Shown piece after piece: positions 8,801 through 16,580 of a DNA stretch of 50,370 bases. Under the pieces are notes generated by a model. It worked only from the letters and a program-made list of their open reading frames with translations, was not told the DNA's origin and did not search any database. Origin of the DNA: Bacillus glycinifermentans. Its GTDB lineage: Bacteria > Bacillota > Bacilli > Bacillales > Bacillaceae. Numbering within the stretch: position 1 is the first letter of the stretch; each line of letters starts with the position of its first letter. Where the stretch lies: contig NZ_LECW02000003.1 of the NCBI RefSeq assembly GCF_001042475.2, positions 1 to 50,370 of the forward strand, in the 5' to 3' direction. The translations under genes were made by a program, and so were the position numbers.

Positions 8801-9270
8801 ATGGATAAGAAAAATATTAATTTCCTCGAAGAATTGCTTTATAATACAGAAAAAGACAGCACAATAAGTCAGGTAAGAAACATTGATGACCCTTTGTTGC
8901 TCCATGTTTTTGCAGCTAATTATAATTGGAATAGCGGCTTTGATGTCCAAAAGCAATTCTTGAAAATGAGAATTGTGATTTTGGAACGGGATTATTAATG
9001 TTCCATTATGCAGATGGTTATCGTATGCTGGAAAATCCAGATGATGTTTCAAAATCTACTTTAGAAGAATGGAAGGATTTTTTAGTCCAAACTTATAATA
9101 AGCTTATAAATTTGCAGTTTAAATCTCAGAACATTTCATTTGACCCTGAATTAACAAAGATTCAAAAGTTTAAGTTGAAAAAAAGCAACCCAAATATTCC
9201 GGATATTTTACTTGATAAGTCACCAGGACATGTGGTTGATGTTCCAAAAACCTTGAAAGGCAGTTGCTAA
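8801..9270 (+). pseudogene. DUF4274-like orphan immunity gene with a one-base frameshift
   Basis: Two frames (from ATG 8801, and from about 8950 to 9270) join into one protein of about 155 residues: MDKKNINFLEELL, then LHVFAANYNWNSGFDV, then by frame change AILENENCDFGTGLLMFHYADG, then a C-terminus ending DVPKTLKGSC. LHxFAxNYNWxxGF and CDxGT are the pattern I associate with DUF4274, found among polymorphic-toxin immunity proteins. Restoring one C in GATGTCCAAAAGCA (about 8947) would repair the frame. AGGAGG lies 10 bases before ATG 8801. It has no toxin gene directly upstream, so it is a displaced immunity cassette. Confidence 0.65.
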
Positions 9271-9282
9271 TCAAGGTTTTTA

Positions 9283-9484
9283 TTATTCAAATACACAATC
9301 CTTATTTCGGAGAAGACAGGAGAGTCAGTTAGAAGAAAAGGTGATAAGTATGATGCACATCATATAAGTGAAAATAGCACATGAGTGGTGGAATATACAC
9401 CCTGCTAATTTTCCAAATGAACATCAATCTGGTATCCATGGTACAGGATCACCTGCGAATAAATTATTTAAAGGGGGTAAGTAA
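9283..9484 (+). pseudogene. Orphan C-terminal toxin tip (HNH/WHH-like), frameshifted
   Basis: Reading across frame changes gives QIHNPYFGED, then RRKGDKYDAHHISENST, then WWNIHPANFPNEHQSGIHG and GSPANKLFKGGK before TAA at 9482-9484. AHHI...WWNIHPAxFPxEHQxGIHGxGSPxxKLF is the layout of HNH-type nuclease tips of Bacillus polymorphic toxins. There is no LXG domain and no start codon. It opens with the same IHNP junction (ATACACAATCCTT) that precedes the tip of the active LXG toxin at 7546-7558. It therefore looks like a stored or discarded toxin tip. Confidence 0.65.
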
Positions 9485-9489
9485 ATAAA

Positions 9490-9924
9490 ATGAAATACGA
9501 TTTTATTAAAGATTATCAAGAAAATCAATTTTATCCGGTAAGTGAGGATGAAATACAAGAGGTAGAAGAAACATTGGGGTTAAAGATGCCTTTTGAATTA
9601 CGGAAGTTTCTATTGGAAGTAGGATATGGTTTTCTAAAAAGATCAGAATATAACATCAATCGGATTATGGGGCCATCTTCAATACGAGACGCTAGATTGA
9701 AAACTAATGATTTTGAATATTATCCTGACATCGAAGTTTACGAGGATCTTGAAGAAGATAAATTAATATTTTTTGAGGCGAATGAAAGTGCGTTATTATT
9801 AATTGAATTAAGTGAAGAGCAAAATAATCCAATTTATTATGATGATATAAAGATAGCAGATTCATTGGAAGAGTTTCTAATTAGAATTATGGATGACGAC
9901 AAATATTATATTGATTTAGCCTAA
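9490..9924 (+). CDS. SUKH (SMI1/KNR4) family immunity protein
   Basis: 144 residues, start ATG 9490 behind AAAGGGGGTAAG. The N-terminal [20 protein letters not shown] is the standard SUKH opening (an E-x-x-L-x-x-x-LP-x-x-y/f motif). [14 protein letters not shown] and the C-terminal [10 protein letters not shown] complete the fold. SUKH proteins neutralise nuclease toxins in contact-dependent systems. It directly follows the orphan HNH-like tip, its probable original partner. Confidence 0.85.
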   Translation: MKYDFIKDYQENQFYPVSEDEIQEVEETLGLKMPFELRKFLLEVGYGFLKRSEYNINRIMGPSSIRDARLKTNDFEYYPDIEVYEDLEEDKLIFFEANESALLLIELSEEQNNPIYYDDIKIADSLEEFLIRIMDDDKYYIDLA

Positions 9925-9980
9925 CGAAAAATGGGAGTGACACCAGAGATGAAATTTTCCCTAGCAGAGGATACGTAAAA

Positions 9981-10418
9981 ATGAATTATTTAAAGGTGAA
10001 AAAATTCATAAAAAATGCGAATTCCGACAACTTTACAGGTGGAATTAGTATCGAAAAAATGAATGAAATTCAAGAAAGTCTAAATGTAAAGCTACCCGAA
10101 AGGTTCTTGAAGAACTTTGGATCAGATGGAGTATATGGAGTAGATATACTTGGTTATGATTTTGGTGGAGCATCTGTAGTTGAATTCACAAATGAATATA
10201 GAGAACATTATAACCTTACAGATGGGCTAGTAGTTATTGAAGATATTGACTTCTTTGCTTATTGTTTAGATACAAACAAGATGGAGAATGGGGAATGTCC
10301 AGTATTTATATGGGATCGAGAATATGGATATGAAAATGTTGTAGCCAGCAGTTTCATTGAATATTTTTATGATAAACCTAAAGAGAAAAAAGAAATTTGG
10401 GAAGAAGATGAAGAGTGA
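9981..10418 (+). CDS. Second SUKH (SMI1/KNR4) family immunity protein
   Basis: 145 residues, ATG 9981. [21 protein letters not shown] at the N-terminus, GDxxxx-like turns in the middle ([20 protein letters not shown]) and [12 protein letters not shown] at the C-terminus fit SUKH. It is only about 30% similar by eye to the preceding SUKH gene, so it is not a recent duplicate. The 56 bases between the two hold a short tail, [14 protein letters not shown] then stop, which may be the last trace of its own toxin tip. A terminator follows. Confidence 0.8.
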   Translation: MNYLKVKKFIKNANSDNFTGGISIEKMNEIQESLNVKLPERFLKNFGSDGVYGVDILGYDFGGASVVEFTNEYREHYNLTDGLVVIEDIDFFAYCLDTNKMENGECPVFIWDREYGYENVVASSFIEYFYDKPKEKKEIWEEDEE

Positions 10419-10427
10419 TCAAAACAG

Positions 10428-10457
10428 CCTCATCCTTATTAAGGGTGAGGTTTTTCT
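10428..10457 (+). terminator. Terminator after the SUKH genes
   Basis: CCTCATCC and GGGTGAGG form a hairpin followed by TTTTTC. Confidence 0.85.
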
Positions 10458-10494
10458 TTAAGGGATTTTTTATTTGGAAAAAATTAAAAATCAA

Positions 10495-10523
10495 TTGTTA
10501 AAATTATAAAAGTCCCTTAAATT
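10495..10523 (+). promoter_or_regulatory. Promoter of the rok-like pseudogene
   Basis: TTGTTA (10495-10500), 17 bases, TAAATT (10518-10523). The intact rok gene has the same -35 with the same spacing (30000-30028), and both share ATAATGGTTTTTAGGAGATGG just before the gene. This marks the two as duplicates including their leaders. Confidence 0.65.
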
Positions 10524-10550
10524 AAATAATGGTTTTTAGGAGATGGGATT

Positions 10551-11034
10551 ATGTTTACCGAAAGGGAAGCATTACGTTTAAGGTGTGAGCAACTCAATGA
10601 TGCTGAGATTAATTTGCTACGTCAACTTCGGGAAGAACGCAATGAAATTTATTCTAAGCTGCGCGAATTAGATAATCAAAACAATCCAGACGAAGCAACC
10701 GATGCAAACATGATCCATAAAAAATCCTTATTAGAATTAGCCAATGAAACGGTAAAGTCATTTGAGAAAAACAAATCCGCTAATTGTGTCATCCTTAAAC
10801 CCTAGAAGAAAACCAAGGCTCGGGACAAAATCTCACAAACATCGTGAGGTAGCTTTAAAGATTTTAAGGGATCGCAAAGGTGAAATACGGGGATCTGAGA
10901 TTCAAAAAGAAATTGAAAAGGAAACAGGGATGTCGATTCGTAATATGACGACATTTATGCAAGGATTATTGAAGTATCATCCTGAAGTGGAAAAGACATA
11001 CCGTGGACGTTATGTTCTCAGAAAAGATAAATAA
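10551..11034 (+). pseudogene. rok paralogue disrupted by a frameshift
   Basis: The first frame (from ATG 10551) reads MFTEREALRLRCEQLNDAEI and then an ELREERN-like coiled coil, closely matching the intact Rok at 30063, but ends at 10805. The second frame (to 11034) supplies PRRKPRLGTKSHKHREVALK and the DNA-binding winged helix KGEIRGSEIQKEIEKETGMS, NMTTFMQGLLKYHPEVEK. The frame is lost around 10775-10785 (KNKSA to IVSSLNP). Rok is a nucleoid-associated repressor of comK and of AT-rich foreign DNA. If the frameshift is real, only the N-terminal oligomerisation part would be made, without DNA-binding domain. Such a fragment could interfere with intact Rok; that is speculation. Confidence 0.8.
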
Positions 11035-11045
11035 ACGCAATTAGC

Positions 11046-11075
11046 AAAAAGTCCTTCATAATGAGGGCTTTTTTG
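11046..11075 (+). terminator. Terminator after the rok-like pseudogene
   Basis: AAAGTCCTTCAT and ATGAGGGCTTT form an imperfect hairpin followed by TTTTTTG. Confidence 0.75.
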
Positions 11076-11079
11076 TTTA

Positions 11080-11455
11080 GGAATTGGTTAAAAATGTATA
11101 ATGAATAAGGAACTTACATTCGCTTTTAAGGTGTTGGAAGTATGAAACCTATTATTTCGAAGGAACTTGAAAATGCCATTCATGAAAAGTCATTATTGAT
11201 CTGTGTATTCATGCAATAGAAAGATAAAGTAAGCTGCATCAAATAAAGACATAGAACTTGTTGAATATTATGAGGATAAGAGACAAAGAAGCTCTTTATA
11301 ATATAAGAACTAAAGAAGGGGGATAAAGAAGGAAGCGGCAAAATATTGGAAGGCTGCGTTGAAATTGCACATGAAGAATATATTGAAAGAGTTTGAAAGA
11401 ATTATAAACATCATTGTCCATTTAACTTGAATTTTTCTTAAACAATTCCTGCTTC
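11080..11455. other. Gap with degraded coding traces
   Basis: No intact gene. A short frame from an ATG at 11142 reads MKPIISKELENAIHEKSLLI and then stops; later bits such as KILEGCVEIAHEEYIERV appear in other frames. The region is AT-rich and looks like decayed coding DNA of unknown origin. Confidence 0.35.
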
Positions 11456-11458
11456 ACG

Positions 11459-11488
11459 TTGACCCATTAGCCAAAAATAGGATATGCT
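11459..11488 (+). promoter_or_regulatory. Promoter of MFS-Rap-Phr cassette 1
   Basis: TTGACC (11459-11464), 18 bases, TATGCT (11483-11488). The spacer ends in CCAAAAATAGGA, which is identical in all three cassettes. A conserved leader follows (GTAAAAAAGAGGGATTTTTG, then TAAGGGGGATTT) up to the start codon. Confidence 0.75.
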
Positions 11489-11542
11489 TATAAAATAAAC
11501 ATTGTAAAAAAGAGGGATTTTTGTAAGGGGGATTTTTGAAAA

Positions 11543-12805
11543 ATGGATGGTGGTAATACCGTATGGCAAAAAAACTTCACCTTTCTTTTTTGCTCTAAAT
11601 TGGTGAAGATAACCGCAGATTGCTTTGCTGTCAATACAATTCTGTGGTTCTTGATTTATGAAGGGAAGGGAGCGATTGGCACAGCTTTACTTTTGGCGGT
11701 TTCATTTCTTCCTCAAGCCCTGTTGGGGCCAATTATAACTCCTCTAATGAAAACAAATTCATTAAAATTCTGGATGTTCTTCGCTGATTTAACAAGAGCA
11801 ACACTTATGCTTGTCATTCCAATATGCTACTTTAACGGCTTTTCACCTCTATGGTTTATCATATTGCTTATGCTTGTTCATTCCGCAACAGGGGCATCCT
11901 ACAATCCTGCATCTGTTTCATTGATTCCGAAAATTGTGAAAGCAGATCTCATTCAAAAAGCAAATGCAATCATGCAATCGTCAGAACATGTTGTTAGGCT
12001 TGCTGCGGTTACTCTTTGCGGTGTGGTTATTGTCGCAATCGGGGCAGTGCAGGCAACATTGATTACATTCCCACTCTATATAATTTCAGCCAGTTTAATT
12101 CTTTTCATCAAATACACCATAAAAGAAAACGTTAAACAGAGAGCTGAAGAATCAAAGAAAAAGGGTACATATTTGAAAAAACTCAGAAGAGGTTTTACTC
12201 TTGTCCGAAGTCACCATATTTTGTTTCCATTAGCTATTTATTGTGTTTTCTCCAATTTAGCCTCTGCACCTTGGGAGGCACTTTCGGCAGTCTACATAGC
12301 TGAAGAACTCAATGGTGATCCGATCATTCATTCTTTAATAAAAGTTACAACTGCTGGTGGAGCATTTTTATTAGGTTACGTTTTGGCAAAGGTTAAAGTA
12401 AATCGATATGGCCTGTTGTTTGTCACGGCTGGAATTGTTGAAGGTGCAGCATTTTTCATAACGGGCATGAATTCGCTTTTACCTTTACTATTTCTTGCTG
12501 CCTTGGCATTAGGAGCCACTATTAGCGCAATTAATGTTCCTGAACACACTATTATTCAAATGTCTGTCGATGATGAAGATCAACCGCAGGTTTATTCTGT
12601 TATTAGCATGATTTCATATGTCATGATTCCTTTAGGGGCTTTAATTGGGGGATACGCCGCAACGATTTTTGGCGCAGGAAAAGTAATTGCTTTTGGAGGG
12701 TTAATTGAGATCCTTGCCGGAATTGGCATCCTGTTGTTTACTAAGCTTGGGAAAGCTCGACGCACTGATTTAATCAAAGAAAAGGAAGAGAGTTTAAAGG
12801 TATAA
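11543..12805 (+). CDS. MFS transporter, cassette 1 (EntS/MFS_3-type exporter)
   Basis: 420 residues, about 12 predicted membrane segments. The N-terminus WQKNFTFLFCSKLVKITADC precedes helix 1. Motifs HSATGASYNPASVSLIPKIV and LIQKANAIMQS (end of the first half) and NVPEHTIIQMSVDDEDQPQV (second half) are typical of the MFS_3 group that includes enterobactin exporter EntS and macrolide exporters. No substrate can be read from the sequence. It is about 70-75% identical by eye to the two MFS genes at 18068 and 24800. A rap-phr pair follows 107 bp downstream without a clear terminator, so exporter and signalling pair are probably co-expressed. Confidence 0.85.
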   Translation: MDGGNTVWQKNFTFLFCSKLVKITADCFAVNTILWFLIYEGKGAIGTALLLAVSFLPQALLGPIITPLMKTNSLKFWMFFADLTRATLMLVIPICYFNGFSPLWFIILLMLVHSATGASYNPASVSLIPKIVKADLIQKANAIMQSSEHVVRLAAVTLCGVVIVAIGAVQATLITFPLYIISASLILFIKYTIKENVKQRAEESKKKGTYLKKLRRGFTLVRSHHILFPLAIYCVFSNLASAPWEALSAVYIAEELNGDPIIHSLIKVTTAGGAFLLGYVLAKVKVNRYGLLFVTAGIVEGAAFFITGMNSLLPLLFLAALALGATISAINVPEHTIIQMSVDDEDQPQVYSVISMISYVMIPLGALIGGYAATIFGAGKVIAFGGLIEILAGIGILLFTKLGKARRTDLIKEKEESLKV

Positions 12806-12912
12806 AGAAAATGAAGAAAAACGACATGAAAACTCTTTCGAACTCTTCCTAATTTTGCGATAATACAGACGATTATAAGATCCGTGAACTATAAAAGAAA
12901 GGATGAAAGGGA

Positions 12913-14019
12913 TTGACCAAAACAAAAATTGCATATCAAGAAGTAGCTAATAAGATTAATCAATGGTATACGATGATTAAGAAGCGTGAAATCGAAAATG
13001 CAGTGAAAATAAAAGAAGAAATCAATGGCATGTTAGACGATATGGAGGAAAATCAAAATCTGCTTCTTTATTATAATCTTCTAGATTCTCGTCATAAGTT
13101 ATTATTTGATATGTTCAAATCATCGGGTAAAATTCTTTATAAAATTCAGAAAAGTCCCGAAATGCAGAAAACTGATGATATGTTGCAATATTACTTTTTG
13201 TTTTTCTCTGGTCAATATATGTTGTCCAAAAAGAAATATATTGAAGCAATTAATTATTATAAGCTAGCTGAAGATAAGCTTGTTAAAATTGAGGATGAAA
13301 TTGAAAAAGCAGAGTTCTATTATCATTTAGCCATATCATATTATCATATCGATCAGCACTTTTTCTTGTTGGCATATGCAGAAAAAGCTTTAACTGTTTT
13401 TCGTGAATATGACGATTATGCCCATCGAACAGTGAGCAGCGAAATGATACTGGGAGCAAACAAACTTGATTTATTCCGTTATGAAGCAGCCTACAAACAT
13501 TACGAACATGCATTACACATTTCCAAAACAAAGGGTATATCCAACTCAGAGGGAAAGGCATATCATAATTTAGGAATCCTTTATAAAAGAAGAAATATGC
13601 TTTCTGAAGCAGAAGACTGTTTTAGAAACGCTTTGCTAATTGATGAATATGCTAATACTTATAATGGACTAAAAGCCATTTACAATCTAACCCACGTTTT
13701 GTACAAATCTGGACATATTGAAGAAGCAAGGGAATGGTTTAAGAAAGGAGTAAATCGTGCAGAAAAAGAAGGAGATAAGGAATATTTGGCGAAATTTACT
13801 CTTGTTAACACTTTGTACGATGAGTACAATGAAAGTGTATTAGCGGATTCCCTTGACACTTTAGAGCAGATGGGGTTATGGAATGATGTAGCAGTATTAA
13901 CACTAGAGGTGGGATGCTACTTCAAAAAATCCGATGATATTAAAAATACAGCTAAGTTTCTTGAAAAATGTATTCACGCAAGGGATCAAATTCTAAAAAT
14001 GACGGAGGAATTAAAATGA
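12913..14019 (+). CDS. Rap-family protein, cassette 1
   Basis: 368 residues starting at TTG 12913 behind GAAAGGGA; no ATG fits and Rap genes often use TTG. Residues 1-70 form the Rap three-helix bundle (VANKINQWYTMIKKREIENA, DDMEENQNLLLYY). Gln48 in EENQN lines up with RapH Gln47, needed for Spo0F-phosphate removal. The rest consists of TPR-like repeats (KAYHNLGILYKRRNMLSEAE and similar). It is the most divergent of the three Raps: it lacks the common FRHQLMLDY block (here SRHKLLFDM). Raps dephosphorylate Spo0F or block ComA-type activators until their Phr pentapeptide binds. Its stop overlaps the phr start. Confidence 0.88.
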   Translation: MTKTKIAYQEVANKINQWYTMIKKREIENAVKIKEEINGMLDDMEENQNLLLYYNLLDSRHKLLFDMFKSSGKILYKIQKSPEMQKTDDMLQYYFLFFSGQYMLSKKKYIEAINYYKLAEDKLVKIEDEIEKAEFYYHLAISYYHIDQHFFLLAYAEKALTVFREYDDYAHRTVSSEMILGANKLDLFRYEAAYKHYEHALHISKTKGISNSEGKAYHNLGILYKRRNMLSEAEDCFRNALLIDEYANTYNGLKAIYNLTHVLYKSGHIEEAREWFKKGVNRAEKEGDKEYLAKFTLVNTLYDEYNESVLADSLDTLEQMGLWNDVAVLTLEVGCYFKKSDDIKNTAKFLEKCIHARDQILKMTEELK

Positions 14020-14144
14020 AAAAGACAATTGCTATTGCTTCTACGGTCATCTTAGCTGGTCTGGTTGCTTTCGGAGTATCAACTGGAAAGATTTCAATCC
14101 AACAAGGTGAACATGTTCAAGTTGCTGAAAAGGCTGTCTTCTGA
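14016..14144 (+). CDS. Phr pre-signal peptide, cassette 1 (candidate pentapeptide EKAVF)
   Basis: 42 codons starting at ATG 14016, which overlaps the rap stop (ATGA). The start MKKTIAIASTVILAGLVAFG is a Sec signal segment, followed by a hydrophilic tail GEHVQVAEKAVF. Phr peptides are exported, trimmed to C-terminal penta- or hexapeptides and re-imported by Opp to inhibit the cognate Rap. The last five residues EKAVF have a basic residue at position 2, as in known Phr signals. The trimming point is an inference. A near copy of its last 15 codons lies at 30664-30717. Confidence 0.82.
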   Translation: MKKTIAIASTVILAGLVAFGVSTGKISIQQGEHVQVAEKAVF

Positions 14145-14175
14145 TACACGTTTTTCAAAGATGCTTGCGAGTATA

Positions 14176-14221
14176 GGCCACCCTTTAATTTTTTCAAAAA
14201 CAAGGGATGGTCTCTTTTTTA
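14176..14221 (+). terminator. Terminator of cassette 1
   Basis: GGCCACCCTT and AAGGGATGGTC form a stem around an AT-rich loop, followed by TCTTTTTT. A related hairpin follows cassette 3 (27544-27587) and the orphan phr (30759-30806). Confidence 0.8.
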
Positions 14222-14358
14222 TGAAATATAATCGTTATTCTTTTTCACCTGTTTCATTAACACTTCCATCCACAAACCACAAAAAAAACGAATCAAATTT
14301 TTATTTTCCTTTTTATTGAAGCTGAATTATAATGTGGGAAAACAAGGGAGGGATGTTT

Positions 14359-14796
14359 ATGAAAAAATTATTTGCATGTACCGTGTTAACACTATTATTG
14401 GCTTTGAATTTCAATGTGCAGGACTCAATGGCAAAGATTACAAAAGAGCAGACAAAAGTGAGCTTTACAATGACTGAGGATAATAAGGGATTTCTCATGG
14501 GAGACGACAATAATCGAAATAACTACCCAACTTGGCTGTTCTATAGATTTACAATCTTTAATGCGGAAGGATGCACTCTAAACATTAAGTTACAGAGGAT
14601 TACGTTAGGTGGAGACCTTTTAACATTTAGTGAAAAAGAGTTTACCGGGAATCATTTTGACTTTAGCGCAACGGACAAAGTAGAGGGACACCCGTCAAGG
14701 AACCATTATTTGAATATCACTAAAGTGTCAGGCTGCGGAGATGTAAAAATCAAAGGATTTTATGGTTTTGAACACAAGGAGCCAGATTGGTATTGA
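14359..14796 (+). CDS. Secreted protein of unknown function
   Basis: 145 residues from ATG 14359; GGGAGGG at 14346-14352 sits correctly for this ATG rather than the one at 14353. MKKLFACTVLTLLLALNFNV is a Sec signal peptide, cleaved near MA-KI. The mature domain looks beta-rich and contains two cysteines (AEGCTLNIKL and VSGCGDVKIKG) that could form a disulfide outside the cell. The ending KIKGFYGFEHKEPDWY is aromatic-rich. I recognise no family. It stands alone between cassette 1 and a gene-poor stretch. Confidence 0.7.
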   Translation: MKKLFACTVLTLLLALNFNVQDSMAKITKEQTKVSFTMTEDNKGFLMGDDNNRNNYPTWLFYRFTIFNAEGCTLNIKLQRITLGGDLLTFSEKEFTGNHFDFSATDKVEGHPSRNHYLNITKVSGCGDVKIKGFYGFEHKEPDWY

Positions 14797-14948
14797 ACTG
14801 GATAATCATGCTCTAAGAGTGCTTGAAAGGGTAGAGAGCTACTTTACATTCTCAATAAAACGCTGCCTATACAATTTTTCTCTTCTTTCAAGATTTAAAA
14901 AACACCAGCCATAGTCCTCTTTTGTTAGCGTTTATATTAGCCTTCGCT

Positions 14949-14988
14949 TTTGTTTTCTCCGTCCTTTGCAAAGGACGGAGAAAACAAA
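14949..14988. repeat. Perfect 40-bp palindrome
   Basis: The 20 bases TTTGTTTTCTCCGTCCTTTG (14949-14968) are followed without spacer by their exact reverse complement. No T-run typical of a terminator follows the hairpin on the plus strand. The core ACGGAGAAAACAAA is more GC-rich than its surroundings. Terminator relic, protein-binding site, or the scar of an inserted element are all possible. Confidence 0.85.
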
Positions 14989-15124
14989 GCAGTCTCACCT
15001 GAAGATAGTTTAGATGCTGAACTTCTTTCTCCAGACAGCAGTGGACACTCTTGCTTGACCTGCAGAGGAAGAGAAGCGGACAAACCGTTTGTTATTTAAG
15101 ATCAATCCATTTTTATGTAAGTCT

Positions 15125-15420
15125 CTATAATGGCTGTTGTGATCCATTTTGACCGTTATGTATTCTGGTACGAAAATTGATTTCTGATTGAATTTCTTTT
15201 AATCTTTTAGAGATTTCTTGAGTATGCTCTTGTTTTTGCAAGTGCTCTTTGTTAAGAGTCTCAAGGTAAGCATAATCGATGATTTCTAATGTCTCTTATT
15301 GATCCTAAAAATTTGATGATCGATTTAACATGTTTCACTTTCTCTTCTGAAGAAAAACAAATATCATCCCTGAAATCATCTCTTATCAATATTTTTAATT
15401 TGTTTGTGACTTATGTTTTT
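15125..15420 (-). pseudogene. Degenerate minus-strand coding fragment
   Basis: Minus-strand frames give LKILIRDDFRDDICFSSEEK (about 15395-15330) and, after frame changes, YAYLETLNKEHLQKQEHTQE then ISKRLKEIQSEINFRTRIHN to a stop at 15125. The second half looks like a coiled coil, as at the end of MerR-like or other small regulators, but no complete domain is left. Apart from this and the palindrome, 14,797-15,506 holds nothing I can name. Confidence 0.3.
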
Positions 15421-15506
15421 TTAATACCATAACCATTCAGATTTGAACATAACACGACCAAAAGTGGGCAGTATTAATTGTATTTTCAATAATTTCAAAA
15501 AATATA

Positions 15507-15535
15507 TTGATCCAAATAAGGGTTGTGGATACAAT
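15507..15535 (+). promoter_or_regulatory. Promoter of the queC-like gene
   Basis: TTGATC (15507-15512), 17 bases, TACAAT (15530-15535), 30 bases before the ATG at 15566. Confidence 0.7.
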
Positions 15536-15565
15536 ATAATAAAAATATGGAATAGGTGATTTTTA

Positions 15566-16234
15566 ATGGAAAAAGCGTTGCTAATGTTATCAGGAGGACC
15601 AGATTCTTCAACCTTGGCTTACTGGATTAAAGATCAGGGATATGAACTGCACACATTAACGTTCAATTTTGGGGAAGAAGAGGGGGAGGCAGAAAAGAGA
15701 ACCGCTAATTTCATCGCGAAAGATATTAGTAAGTCTCATAAATTCATTAGTTTTGAAAGCGTTTTACGAGAATTCTATATGGAAGACGATCCAATTCATA
15801 TTCTTCGTATAGCCCATCTGCCATCTCCTATTAAAGCATTTGGAGCAGGAATCGCTATTTCTTTAGCTGCTTCTTATGCAGCAGAGAATGACATTCATCA
15901 TTTATTTTACGCGGTTCACAAGGATGATACGATTTTTAGAGAAAACAATTATGAATTTTTCAATTTACTTTCAAAAGCTATTTCAATTGAATTGGGTCGA
16001 GAATTTAAAATTCACACACCATTTCTTGATAAGACAAAAGCAGAGGTTTTAAAAATTGGATTCGATCTTGGTGTACCACTTGAAGAAACTTGGAGTTGCG
16101 CTTCTAATAGCACTATTCATTGTGGTTGGTGTGATCCATGCAAAAATAGGCAAAAGGCTTTCAAAGACAATGGAATTACTGATAATACGCTATATGAAAA
16201 TGTAAATAGTAAAAATTCAAGTGTAAATGTGTAG
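15566..16234 (+). CDS. QueC-like 7-cyano-7-deazaguanine synthase homologue
   Basis: 222 residues, the usual QueC length. LMLSGGPDSSTLAYW is the PP-loop ATP-binding motif (SGGxDS). FGAGIAISLAASYA and LGVPLEETWSCASNS are QueC-like. The C-terminus C-x8-CGWCDPCKNRQKAF keeps the four zinc-binding cysteines. QueC converts 7-carboxy-7-deazaguanine to preQ0 for queuosine. Here there are no queD, queE or queF neighbours, the gene sits among accessory cassettes, and SGGPDS replaces the usual SGGLDS. A dispersed paralogue with another role (modified nucleotide or conflict system) is plausible. It ends in its own terminator. Confidence 0.8.
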   Translation: MEKALLMLSGGPDSSTLAYWIKDQGYELHTLTFNFGEEEGEAEKRTANFIAKDISKSHKFISFESVLREFYMEDDPIHILRIAHLPSPIKAFGAGIAISLAASYAAENDIHHLFYAVHKDDTIFRENNYEFFNLLSKAISIELGREFKIHTPFLDKTKAEVLKIGFDLGVPLEETWSCASNSTIHCGWCDPCKNRQKAFKDNGITDNTLYENVNSKNSSVNV

Positions 16235-16246
16235 TTGAACACATAA

Positions 16247-16291
16247 AAAGCCTAGGTTTTCTTACAAAAAGAAAACGTAGGCTTGTTTTTA
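16247..16291 (+). terminator. Terminator of the queC-like gene
   Basis: AAGCCTA...GTTTTC and GAAAAC...TAGGCTT form a long hairpin followed by GTTTTT. Confidence 0.85.
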
Positions 16292-16331
16292 ACTGTTTAG
16301 AGGTGGGATAGATAAATGTTGGCTATTTCTT

Positions 16332-16580
16332 ATGCAAAAGTCACGTGTTATTGATAATGTTTCTTTTAATGTTAATCCAGGTGAATTAGCAAGTTTGTTG
16401 TTAACTGTAATGTCATTACCTTTTAACACAGACTTTTTCTCCGATATTGTACCTTTATATTCTATACCCTCACTTTTGAAAAGAAGTGTAGTCGGAAATA
16501 CTATAAAAATGGAATTTTATTTTTTATTTTGTGCGAAAACAATGTCAGAAAGAGGGGAACACTTAACAAAGTATGAGTGA
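16332..16580 (+). CDS. Uncertain small protein upstream of the HIT gene
   Basis: An 82-residue open frame (MQKSRVIDNVSFNVNPGELA) whose end overlaps the HIT start by 8 bases. Its own ATG has no ribosome-binding site. An ATG at 16316 does have one (GAGGTGGG) but runs only 12 codons in the neighbouring frame. The simplest reading is one gene from 16316 with a frameshift near 16345. The product has no family I recognise. Confidence 0.35.
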   Translation: MQKSRVIDNVSFNVNPGELASLLLTVMSLPFNTDFFSDIVPLYSIPSLLKRSVVGNTIKMEFYFLFCAKTMSERGEHLTKYE

